Source: an uncultured Porphyromonadaceae bacterium (GTDB lineage: Bacteria > Bacteroidota > Bacteroidia > Bacteroidales > Muribaculaceae). From it: a stretch of 64,000 bases of DNA. Of the stretch, positions 1 to 6,897 are shown piece after piece; within the stretch, counting starts at the first letter, position 1; each line of letters begins with the position of its first letter. Both the position numbers and the translations under genes were made by a program. The notes under the pieces are model-generated. The model searched no databases, was not told the origin of the DNA, and saw only the letters and a list, made by a program, of their open reading frames with translations. The stretch is taken from contig UQER01000015.1 in the NCBI GenBank assembly GCA_900540205.1, positions 7,990-71,989 on the forward strand. The letters are read 5' to 3'.

Positions 1-443
1 TTGTGGGTGGTCTTTACGGAAACGGAGTCCATTACCGCGTCCACTGCCATGCCTGCCAGCTGTTTCTGTTCCTGCAGGGGGATGCCGAGCTTATTGAATG
101 TGTCGAGCAGCTCGGGGTCCACCTCGTCGAGCGATTTGGGGCCCTCCTTTTTCACCGGAGCGGCATAATAGCTTATGGCTTGGAAATCAATGGCGGGCAT
201 GTTGAGGTGTCCCCATGTCGGAGGCGTGAGCGTGAGCCAGTAACGGTACGCCTTCAGTCTGAAATCAAGCAGCCATTCAGGCTCGCCTTTTTTGCGCGAT
301 ATGAGCCGGACCACATCCTCGTTGAGTCCCACGGGGATGATGTCGGTGTCGATGTCGGTTACGAAACCGTATTTGTAGTCGCCTTGTGTGACGTCGTTGA
401 TCACTTGCTCCGACGTCTGGGCTTTCTTGTTGTCTTGTTCCAT
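1..443 (-). CDS. sufB: SufB, Fe-S cluster scaffold subunit (5' part only)
   Basis: This is the N-terminal 147 residues of SufB, the SufBCD scaffold subunit that assembles Fe-S clusters in the cytoplasm. It starts at the ATG at 443-441 and runs off the left window edge. Reading the minus strand gives MEQDNKKAQTSEQVI and then the family hallmarks: KYGF, a TDIDTDIIP stretch, GLNEDVVRLIS, KKGEPEWLLDFRLKAY, and later a DPELLDTFNKLGIPL-type segment. The catalytic beta-helix part is outside the window. cvpA lies just upstream in the same direction with a 112-bp gap, so co-transcription is plausible. sufC, sufD and sufS would be expected beyond the edge, but this cannot be seen here. Confidence 0.93.
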   Translation of the reverse strand, partial: MEQDNKKAQTSEQVINDVTQGDYKYGFVTDIDTDIIPVGLNEDVVRLISRKKGEPEWLLDFRLKAYRYWLTLTPPTWGHLNMPAIDFQAISYYAAPVKKEGPKSLDEVDPELLDTFNKLGIPLQEQKQLAGMAVDAVMDSVSVKTTH

Positions 444-555
444 GTCACGTTGCGGACAAAAGGGAATATTGTATATGATACGGATTATCTGTATGTAGGC
501 AACCCACAGGTTATCTATTTGAGAACAACCGGCAGGCCGTTAAGGTTGATGCCTG

Positions 556-1053
556 TCAGCAGCCTGTCACCCACCCTAAGAGAGCCGGACCGAGGTTGAG
601 GATGGCATGGATGGCATGGCCGTTGCCGATAGTCGACATAGCTCCGAAGTTTGTAGAGGGTTTGATGGTCAGCCACAGGTTGAGCAGCAGGCTCAGGCCC
701 AGCATCCATTCGAAGCAGTAGAACACGGCGCCTCCGATGCGGTCGAGTGCCCCAAGGCTCAGCGCGTGGGCTGCGGTCTTGAAGAAGTGTGCCACAAGTC
801 TCACCCCCAGATAGCCTGCAAGGAACAGGATGATGTTGGCAAGCACACAGTCGGTATAGGTGGGTGCGGTCTGAAGTCCGGCACTGTCTGTTCCGGCAAT
901 CACAGCTGCCATCCAGTCGGAGCCTATGTGGCAGAGGAGCACTCCAAGAAGCAATCCGCCCAGCGAGCCGGCCTGCACAATCAGGCCCTTGCGGAAACCG
1001 AGCACCACCGACACCACAAAAATCACAAGTATAACAATGTCAAGCTTGGTCAT
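556..1053 (-). CDS. CvpA family membrane protein
   Basis: A 165-residue integral membrane protein with about four hydrophobic helices (roughly residues 5-25, 28-50, 70-92 and 115-135). The N-terminus has the CvpA pattern: LDIVILVIFVVSVVLGFRKG followed by a Gly-rich second helix. CvpA proteins were named for colicin V export and are linked to envelope homeostasis in some bacteria; the molecular activity is not settled. The length fits the family. It is transcribed toward sufB, and a TAAATTTG -7 element lies about 70 bp upstream on the minus strand. No function more specific than the family can be read from the sequence. Confidence 0.85.
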   Translation of the reverse strand: MTKLDIVILVIFVVSVVLGFRKGLIVQAGSLGGLLLGVLLCHIGSDWMAAVIAGTDSAGLQTAPTYTDCVLANIILFLAGYLGVRLVAHFFKTAAHALSLGALDRIGGAVFYCFEWMLGLSLLLNLWLTIKPSTNFGAMSTIGNGHAIHAILNLGPALLGWVTGC

Positions 1054-1122
1054 TGGTAACAGTAACGGGAGTCCTTTGTTTTCTCAGAGATGGTTGAAAC
1101 TGAAGCCATCTTAATTATAGTG

Positions 1123-1130
1123 CAAATTTA
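1123..1130 (-). promoter_or_regulatory. Bacteroidota -7 box for cvpA-sufB
   Basis: On the minus strand this reads TAAATTTG, an exact match to the Bacteroidota TAnnTTTG -7 consensus, 69 nt upstream of the cvpA ATG. No clear TTTG -33 box was found at the expected 20-nt spacing, so it is assigned on the -7 box alone. Confidence 0.45.
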
Positions 1131-1239
1131 ACACATATTTCCATGAGTAGGGGTAAATGGGAGCGATTTTTCACATGTGTTGTAAACCTTTGGGGCAGAC
1201 GGTGTGTTAAGCTAAATGAATGTTAAAACTATTTGCTCT

Positions 1240-1764
1240 ATGAAAAAAATCATTTTCGCACTTTTGGCTCTTATCGTTTCGGCCGGTGCAAGTAAGGCTG
1301 ACGCAGTGGAACTGCAGGTGGGTTACGGCGGCTACACGCAGATGGATGCCACAAACTGTCATGACCACTGGCATGGTGTCAACAACGCCTGGGGCGCCCT
1401 CACCGCTGGTGTGAACTTCAATGTGCTCCGCAATTTCGCAATCGGCCCGAGCTACACGTTCTCGAGCTGCACCACCAAGGGCGGCCCTGAACATTCGTCA
1501 ATCGCCTACCATGCCATCATGCTCAACGGACGCTACCATTACTGGAGCAACCGCATCGTCTCGCTCTATGGCCATGTCGGGCTGGGTGCCGTGATTTCGC
1601 ACATGATGCCATATCATGGCGACTCCTACAACTGCACCTATTTCGCCTACCAGTTCTCGCCGCTGGGCGCGCACGTGAGCATCTCGCCGTCGTGGGCCAT
1701 CTTCGGTGAACTTGGCTTCGGTGCCCAGGGCTTGCTGCAGGTCGGCTTCCGCTTCAATCTCTGA
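1240..1764 (+). CDS. Small outer-membrane beta-barrel protein
   Basis: A 174-residue protein. The ATG at 1240 gives a clean signal peptide, MKKIIFALLALIVSAGASKADA; an upstream ATG at 1216 would only add eight polar residues. The mature part alternates polar and aromatic residues as short beta strands (LQVGYGGYTQ, GVNFNVLRNFAIGPSYTF, GRYHYW, LYGHVGLGAVIS) and ends in LQVGFRFNL. That is the aromatic-alternating last strand typical of barrels inserted by BamA. It resembles the OmpW/PorT-like or outer-membrane beta-barrel domain families in size, but no specific ligand or function can be named. It is a single-gene unit followed by a strong hairpin. Confidence 0.7.
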   Translation: MKKIIFALLALIVSAGASKADAVELQVGYGGYTQMDATNCHDHWHGVNNAWGALTAGVNFNVLRNFAIGPSYTFSSCTTKGGPEHSSIAYHAIMLNGRYHYWSNRIVSLYGHVGLGAVISHMMPYHGDSYNCTYFAYQFSPLGAHVSISPSWAIFGELGFGAQGLLQVGFRFNL

Positions 1765-1815
1765 CGCTGTTGGAAAAATTTGGTATTAATTCTTGAATTT
1801 TTGAGATTATTCGGT

Positions 1816-1849
1816 AAGGCGGTGTGCCATGTTTGCGGCACACCGCCTT
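1816..1849 (+). terminator. Hairpin terminator after the barrel gene
   Basis: A perfect 13-bp inverted repeat, AAGGCGGTGTGCC at 1816-1828 and GGCACACCGCCTT at 1837-1849, with an 8-nt loop. There is no long U tract after it, but its position 50 bp past the stop and its strength make it the likely 3' end of the upstream transcript. Confidence 0.7.
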
Positions 1850-1867
1850 ATTGCCGGAAATAATTCG

Positions 1868-1875
1868 TAAATTTG
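1868..1875 (+). promoter_or_regulatory. -7 box for the thioesterase gene
   Basis: TAAATTTG matches TAnnTTTG exactly and lies 34 nt before the ATG at 1910, just after the terminator hairpin. The -33 element is not evident. Confidence 0.5.
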
Positions 1876-1909
1876 GCACACCGAACCGTGAAATTCAGAA
1901 ACTCCAGCC

Positions 1910-2665
1910 ATGGCAAAGGAAAAAATTTTGGAACAGACCTACTTTCTCACTCCGGCCGAATGCAATCCGGAGGGGAGGATGCCCATAACCCTTCTCATCA
2001 ACCGTCTCATCGAGGTGGCCACGCTGCATGCCAATCAGCTTGGCATCGGATATGACTCGCTGGTGGAGCGGCACGGCACATGGGTGCTGTCGCGCGTGGC
2101 TGTGGAGATGCGCCTGTATCCGGGTGTAAATGACCACTATACGGTACGCACATGGGTCAACGGCATCAACCGCCTCTTTTCGGAGCGCTGTTTTGAAATT
2201 GTCCTGACCGATACCGGCGAGACAATAGGATATTCCCGCACAATCTGGGCGGTGATGAACACCGACACACGCACGGTGGCCGACATCTCGCACATGGAAT
2301 GGATTTCAACCATGATTCCCGAAGGGAAGGAATGCCCTATTGCGCCTCCTGAACGCCCCCGTCCGGTGCAGGATGTGACCCACACCGAGAACTACCGATT
2401 CAATTACTGCGACCTTGATTTCAACCGGCATGTGAACTCATCCCGCTACATTGAGCTGCTCCTGAACCAGTGGACGCTTGATTTCCACGACCATAACCGC
2501 CTTACGCGCTTCGAGATAGCCTATATGCACGAGGCTTATTTCGACGAGGAGGTGGAGGTGCGCCTGGCAGAGCACACCGAGGGCGTCACGGTGAATGTGC
2601 GTGCCGAGCTGCTGCACGACGGCAATGCCCTCTGCCGCTCGGTGCTCGCGTTCAATCCGCGTTGA
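1910..2665 (+). CDS. Acyl-ACP thioesterase (FatA/FatB-type double hotdog)
   Basis: A 251-residue cytosolic enzyme expected to release free fatty acids from acyl-carrier protein by thioester hydrolysis. Two hotdog repeats are visible. The N-terminal one (about residues 5-125) includes the LLINRLIEVATLHANQLGIG helix and a TWVLSRVAVEMRLYP strand. The C-terminal one (about 150-250) includes YCDLDFNRHVNSSRYIEL, which matches the conserved D-x-N-x-H-V-N-N-x-x-Y catalytic/structural segment of bacterial members of PF01643. Length is typical. It stands alone on the plus strand, convergent with the following EFR1 gene, and has its own -7 box. Confidence 0.9.
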   Translation: MAKEKILEQTYFLTPAECNPEGRMPITLLINRLIEVATLHANQLGIGYDSLVERHGTWVLSRVAVEMRLYPGVNDHYTVRTWVNGINRLFSERCFEIVLTDTGETIGYSRTIWAVMNTDTRTVADISHMEWISTMIPEGKECPIAPPERPRPVQDVTHTENYRFNYCDLDFNRHVNSSRYIELLLNQWTLDFHDHNRLTRFEIAYMHEAYFDEEVEVRLAEHTEGVTVNVRAELLHDGNALCRSVLAFNPR

Positions 2666-2691
2666 GCGGATGGCTACAAGCTAAAGCAGCT

Positions 2692-2723
2692 AAAATAGCT
2701 ATTATAGCTATCATAGCTATTTT
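2692..2723. terminator. AT-rich bidirectional hairpin between convergent genes
   Basis: Three consecutive ATAGCTAT units form a palindrome, AAAATAGCTAT at 2692-2702 and ATAGCTATTTT at 2713-2723. It sits between the thioesterase (+) and the EFR1 gene (-) and overlaps the last codons of the latter. The flanking A and T runs allow intrinsic termination in both directions. Confidence 0.55.
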
Positions 2724-3490
2724 AGGCCCTGACCGAACACCCGCTTCTGCCCTTTACGGGCCGTTTCCTTGCCGTAGGCCACGGCGTGATGCGGGCAGAT
2801 GTGGTAGCAGCAGAGGCACATGGCGCAGTTGCTGCCCCACACGGGTGCAAGCTGCGTGATGTTTTTCATGGGGCACGATTTCTCACACAGGCCGCAGCGG
2901 GTGCAGCTGTCGGTGGCGTGGAACGGTTTCGGACTCATGTAGAACATGCAGAACACCGGGTAGACAATAGCCGTTTTCAGCCACGCCCATTTGCCGCGCA
3001 CAACGTCGGACCCGCTGAATCCGCGCCGCATGGCATCGGCGATGGCACCGACACGCTCCGGCATGGCATCGAGTTTACGCCGGGCTGTTTCGGGCGAATC
3101 CACATCGAACCCTTTCATGTTCACATAGGTGTTCGGCATCGTTACCGAGAACGCCGCCCGGGGTGTGAAACCGCGGCGCCCGGCAATCTTGCTCCACTGG
3201 TGGTCGGCCATGCCGATGTCGTCGCCGCACGTGCATACAAGGTAATGGAGTGTGCCGGGCTGCTCTATCAGCTTGCAGCGACGCATGAATGCCACCACTA
3301 CAGGTGGCACGCCCCATGAGTACACCGGGAACACCCACACCACATTCTCTCCGGCAGAGACATTGATTACCTGCGCCGGCGGGTCGAGAAGCCGCTCACC
3401 TTCGAGCTGAAGTATATCGCCGCCGATGTGCCCCTGCAGCTGCCGCGCAACCAGCAGCGAATTGCCTGTACCTGAAAAGCAGATTATCAT
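2717..3490 (-). CDS. EFR1-family flavodoxin/ferredoxin fusion
   Basis: A 257-residue cytosolic electron-transfer protein. Residues 1-180 are flavodoxin-like, with the FMN phosphate loop FSGTGNS at 5-11 and VFPVYSWGVP at 53-62. Residues 190-240 carry two 4Fe-4S motifs: C196, C199, C202 with C206, and C222, C225, C228 with C232. This domain order defines EFR1 (EF-hand-less flavodoxin-ferredoxin) proteins found in anaerobes; physiological partners are generally unknown. It lies 15 bp downstream of the DUF2027-Smr gene and is probably co-transcribed. All eight cluster cysteines are present, so the protein looks intact. Confidence 0.88.
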   Translation of the reverse strand: MIICFSGTGNSLLVARQLQGHIGGDILQLEGERLLDPPAQVINVSAGENVVWVFPVYSWGVPPVVVAFMRRCKLIEQPGTLHYLVCTCGDDIGMADHQWSKIAGRRGFTPRAAFSVTMPNTYVNMKGFDVDSPETARRKLDAMPERVGAIADAMRRGFSGSDVVRGKWAWLKTAIVYPVFCMFYMSPKPFHATDSCTRCGLCEKSCPMKNITQLAPVWGSNCAMCLCCYHICPHHAVAYGKETARKGQKRVFGQGLK

Positions 3491-3505
3491 GAGTGGAGAG
3501 CGGGG

Positions 3506-4609
3506 TTAGCGGATGGTGACCTGCGTGGCTCCGTAGCCGTACTCGCGGAACGATGCATCCTGCACGTCATGGGTCTTGTAGCGGTAGTTCAGCTCTTTGT
3601 TAAGGGCCTGGCGCAGCACGCCTTCACCTTTGCCGTGGATAAACACTATTTTCATCCCCTTGTTGCGCAGGTTCTGGTCCATGATGCGGCGGAAGGTGTC
3701 GATCTGATAGTTCAGGATGTCGGCGGTGCTCATTCCGGCGGTCGTGTCGAGAAGCTGATTGATGTGCAGGTCGACCACCAGGGGGGAGTCGGCACCGGTC
3801 TTTGCTGATTTCTTTACCGGACGTTTAAGCGTTGGGCGGCGTTCGTCGTCGGCACGTTTTGAGCGCATGGCATCCTCGAGGGCGGCGCTGTTGAACACCT
3901 TGGCACGCTGGGGTATGTCGTTCTTGACGATGTCAACGGCTATCACCGGCTGCTCGAAATAGGGATTCTCGCGGAAGCAGTGAAGCTTGAAGAATTTCGT
4001 GGTGTCCAGGCTGGTCTCGATGGCCACCGGTGCCTTGAGTGCGAACTCCTTGTCGCGCTTGAAGGCTACGTACTGGAATGCCACGCGGTCCAGACGTCCC
4101 ACCTGCTCTCCGGTAAGTTCCTCGATGAAAATCTGCATGTTCGGCTCTATGAGGCCTGCATGGCGGCAGGTCCATCCCTTTTCATCGTCGGCCCGCGAGA
4201 GATAGGTGAAATAGAGATAGTAGTTCGAGTCGTTCACCAGATAAGCCTCGAACGTGGTGGTGTTCAGGTGCTTCAGCTCCACGGCCTCGTAGGCGAGCAC
4301 CACATTGAGCGAATCGCCCTCCGGGGTTTCCACCACCGGCGGTTGCGGGGCAGCCTCGGGCATCTGCGTGGGCACGAATTTGCTGCGTGCCTGCTGTTCC
4401 TGTTCCTGACGGTGCGAGCCTGTGCCGCCGAACACGTCGCGGCGCATTTTCTCCTCGCCTGGAGCGCTTACAACCACCAGCTCCTTCATCAGCACCGGGG
4501 TTATGAAGCCGTCATCCTCCTCCACATGGGCAATCTGCCCGTCAATCTTCACTACGCGTCCGCCTCCGGTGGAACTGAGGAAACGCACTGTATCGCCTAT
4601 TTTTGCCAT
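3506..4609 (-). CDS. DUF2027 protein with C-terminal Smr domain
   Basis: A 367-residue protein. The start MAKIGDTVRFLSSTGGGRVVK is an SH3-like N-terminal segment typical of DUF2027. The central part (about 110-240) is beta-rich. Residues 278-367 are an Smr domain with the DLH motif near 280-282 and the HGKGEG motif at 325-330. Smr domains in MutS2 and stand-alone proteins bind or nick nucleic acids; no MutS part is present here. In Bacteroidota this architecture is widespread, but its role is not established. A TAATTTTG -7 box is 66-74 nt upstream. Confidence 0.85.
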   Translation of the reverse strand: MAKIGDTVRFLSSTGGGRVVKIDGQIAHVEEDDGFITPVLMKELVVVSAPGEEKMRRDVFGGTGSHRQEQEQQARSKFVPTQMPEAAPQPPVVETPEGDSLNVVLAYEAVELKHLNTTTFEAYLVNDSNYYLYFTYLSRADDEKGWTCRHAGLIEPNMQIFIEELTGEQVGRLDRVAFQYVAFKRDKEFALKAPVAIETSLDTTKFFKLHCFRENPYFEQPVIAVDIVKNDIPQRAKVFNSAALEDAMRSKRADDERRPTLKRPVKKSAKTGADSPLVVDLHINQLLDTTAGMSTADILNYQIDTFRRIMDQNLRNKGMKIVFIHGKGEGVLRQALNKELNYRYKTHDVQDASFREYGYGATQVTIR

Positions 4610-4645
4610 AATGTAGTCATATTAAATCAGGGTGCCGCAAAACAC

Positions 4646-4692
4646 AAAAACGCTTGATTCTGCAACACAATACTGCAAAATTAAGCGTTTTT
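4646..4692 (-). terminator. Inverted repeat: terminator after pfkB-like gene, with a promoter box in its loop
   Basis: Perfect 10-bp arms, AAAAACGCTT at 4646-4655 and AAGCGTTTTT at 4683-4692, flank a 27-nt spacer. Transcribed on the minus strand, the second arm ends in a U run, as expected for the end of the fructokinase transcript. The minus-strand -7 box TAATTTTG (4683-4676) for the DUF2027 gene lies inside the same structure. Confidence 0.6.
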
Positions 4693-4760
4693 CAGTAATT
4701 CCGGAATAGTTTCGGATTCTCCTCGTTATAAGGAATGACAAAAATGGTGAAACTATGTGT

Positions 4761-5633
4761 TTACATATTGGCTGTGTGCGGAGGCATGGCGCCTTTTTGG
4801 GTGCATACATAAGCTGATACCTTCACGGCCAGCGCGTGTGCGTCGGCTATGGTCTTGCCTTTGAGCAGCGAGGCGATGAATGTGCCTGTGAATGAATCGC
4901 CGGCACCGACGGTGTCAACAACCGTTACTTTGGGCGTCGGATAAAAGGATTCGTCATTGTCTGCAAATATATAGCTGCCGTTGGTGCCGCAGGTCAGTAT
5001 GAGGGCTTTCAGATGATAGGCGTCCAGCAGGGTTTTGCAGCAGGTTCCGGTGCAGTTGTCTGCAATGTCCAGCAGGCGGCAAACCACCGGTAGCTCCTCA
5101 TCGTTGAGCTTCAGGATGTTGGATAGCCTAAGCGACTCCTCCACCACTTCGCGGTTGAAAAAATGCTGCCGGAGATTTACGTCAAACACAACAAGGCTTC
5201 CTTCCTTGGCGGCTACAGTCTGGATGAAGCGGCGGATGGTGTTGCGCGAAACTTCCGAACGCTGAGCAAGCGAGCCGAAACACACGGCGATGGTCTCTGA
5301 TGCGAGTTGCTCCATTTCGGCATTCCAGGGGATGTTGTCCCATGCCGCCCCCTCCTTGATTTCGTAAGCGGGCTTTCCTTCGGCATCGACTGTTACCTGA
5401 ACTGTGCCGGTGGGGAAGGGTACACGCGGCAGCAGGAACGGCAGGCCGACGTTGGTGAAATTACTGATCAGCTCGTCGCCGAGCGTGTCGCATCCCACGG
5501 CACTGACCGCACATACCGGGAATCCGGCCTGAGCCACATGGAACGCGAAATTGGCGGGCGCGCCCCCGATCTGTTTCCCTCCGGGCAGGCAGTCCCAAAG
5601 AGCCTCGCCTATCCCTACAATTTTATTGTTCAT
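4761..5633 (-). CDS. PfkB-family sugar kinase, fructokinase-like
   Basis: A 290-residue cytosolic ribokinase-family kinase, expected to phosphorylate a ketose or similar sugar with ATP. Visible features are the N-terminal GEALWDCLPGGKQIGGAPANFA segment (substrate loop GGAPAN around 23-28) and the C-terminal GAGDSFTG signature at 243-250, in which D246 is the catalytic base. The N-terminus resembles fructokinases more than ribokinases; substrate choice is inferred. It lies at the 3' end of the phosphatase/SusCD locus in the same direction but is separated by a strong hairpin. If its substrate is fructose it would take the product of a sorbitol-type dehydrogenase. Confidence 0.85.
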   Translation of the reverse strand: MNNKIVGIGEALWDCLPGGKQIGGAPANFAFHVAQAGFPVCAVSAVGCDTLGDELISNFTNVGLPFLLPRVPFPTGTVQVTVDAEGKPAYEIKEGAAWDNIPWNAEMEQLASETIAVCFGSLAQRSEVSRNTIRRFIQTVAAKEGSLVVFDVNLRQHFFNREVVEESLRLSNILKLNDEELPVVCRLLDIADNCTGTCCKTLLDAYHLKALILTCGTNGSYIFADNDESFYPTPKVTVVDTVGAGDSFTGTFIASLLKGKTIADAHALAVKVSAYVCTQKGAMPPHTANM

Positions 5634-5680
5634 ATTCTTATTGGGTTACAAACTGAAAATATGGAATTGACGTTGAAGAA

Positions 5681-5715
5681 GAGGCGTTGCCAGGTGTAAG
5701 CCTGCGCAACGCCTC
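5681..5715 (-). terminator. Strong hairpin between the locus and the kinase gene
   Basis: GAGGCGTTGC at 5681-5690 and GCAACGCCTC at 5706-5715 are perfect inverted arms. An inner CAGG/CCTG pairing extends the stem. On the minus strand it is followed by TTCTTC. It would end or attenuate the operon after the gene at 5751-6779. Confidence 0.7.
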
Positions 5716-5750
5716 ACCATTATAGAAATGGAATTGGAAACCGCTATTGT

Positions 5751-6779
5751 TTAATTGCGAAGGATTATTTTACGCACCGACTTGCCGCGGCGTTCGATGT
5801 AAAGGCCTGCCTGCGGATTGGTCACCTCCATGCCCTGCAGGTTGTAGTAAACGGCCGGGGCATCGGAATCTTCGGCTGTGATGCATTCCACACCCGAGAA
5901 TTCGTTGGGTGTGTAACCTTCGTGAAGGCTCTGATAGTTGGTCCAGCCCACGCGTTCGCCCGGTTTCACGCCGTGGAACACGATGTCGACGTAGCATATC
6001 GGGAAGGCATAGACATCGCTTTCGCGCTTGTAGGTGAACAGGTTGTAGCAGTTTGTAGGCTTACCGGTGTAGGTGATATCCTCCGGACCGTTGCCTTTGG
6101 TCGACGGGAGCGGGAATGTGGCCGTGCGCTGCATGGCACCCAGCTCGTCGGGGGTGCCGGTGGCTTTCGAGCCGTCGAATTTGGTTGAGGTGTTGGCCTG
6201 CACGAAGTCGTTTTCAATAGTTACGGTGGCAGGTGCGTCGATTGTCACATACACGCCTGTTATGTCATCGCAGTGCATCTCGTCCAAGTCGTTGATGCGG
6301 CCTTTGTCGGCCGATTCCATCACGAAGCGTACGCGGAAGTCGCCACCTTCGGCCGGTGTGTCCACAAGTGAGCCACCTTTGTAGTATTGTTCGGGAACTG
6401 TGACGTAGGCCAGACCGTTAGCATCCATCGTGGCCTTTACAAGGAAACCGTCGACGGTGCCGGCTTCCAGTGCTGCCTGCGTTTGTGTGGCGTCGGCTTT
6501 GGTGAGGTCGGCGAATTTGTTCTTCACTGAGGCTGTTGTAGTGCCGTATTCAAATGCGGTGAGGTCGGCATTTGCCTGTGTGTGGCGGTACTCAGGCTGA
6601 TAGAGCACCTGCATGGTGAGCGCCTTGCCGATGCGGTAAACCTCTTTGTCGAGAGCTCCGCGGAGCTGGTTGTCGATGAGAGCCTGTGAGGCATCAATGT
6701 TGAAACCGTGATAGTCGGTCTGGGCGCCGGCGGTCATAGCAGTCGCGGCAGCAACGCAAAGGAGTAAAAACTTTTTCAT
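5751..6779 (-). CDS. Secreted protein of unknown function with a sorting-like C-terminus
   Basis: I do not recognise the family. The 342-residue product has a signal peptide, MKKFLLLCVAAATAMTAGAQ. The mature body is beta-rich and has no catalytic motif I can identify. The end, YYNLQGMEVTNPQAGLYIER followed by a basic strand, is the short domain often seen at the C-terminus of secreted Bacteroidales proteins, where it resembles type IX sorting or anchoring tails. It is the last gene of the minus-strand phosphatase/SusCD operon, 118 bp after the phosphoesterase and preceded by an inverted repeat. Its position suggests a surface or periplasmic accessory role in the same pathway. Confidence 0.65.
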   Translation of the reverse strand: MKKFLLLCVAAATAMTAGAQTDYHGFNIDASQALIDNQLRGALDKEVYRIGKALTMQVLYQPEYRHTQANADLTAFEYGTTTASVKNKFADLTKADATQTQAALEAGTVDGFLVKATMDANGLAYVTVPEQYYKGGSLVDTPAEGGDFRVRFVMESADKGRINDLDEMHCDDITGVYVTIDAPATVTIENDFVQANTSTKFDGSKATGTPDELGAMQRTATFPLPSTKGNGPEDITYTGKPTNCYNLFTYKRESDVYAFPICYVDIVFHGVKPGERVGWTNYQSLHEGYTPNEFSGVECITAEDSDAPAVYYNLQGMEVTNPQAGLYIERRGKSVRKIILRN

Positions 6780-6800
6780 GTGATTAAAATTTTAGGATTT

Positions 6801-6866
6801 GAGTGTGTTGCAAAACCGCAGGATCGACCGTAGATGCTGGGAATCGTTCAGTTTTGCAACACCCTC
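6801..6866 (-). repeat. Long-arm inverted repeat in the intercistronic leader
   Basis: GAGTGTGTTGCAAAAC at 6801-6816 pairs with GTTTTGCAACACCCTC at 6851-6866, 15 of 16 positions, around a 34-nt spacer. It lies 21 nt upstream of the start at 6779. No U tract follows directly, so processing, stabilisation or attenuation are all possible. Confidence 0.55.
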
Positions 6867-6897
6867 ATTGGTTATTATTGATGGTTTTATTTTGTCG

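Noticed and set aside
1216..1240. Earlier start for the barrel protein at 1,216
   Set aside because: It would place eight polar residues before an otherwise ideal signal peptide.
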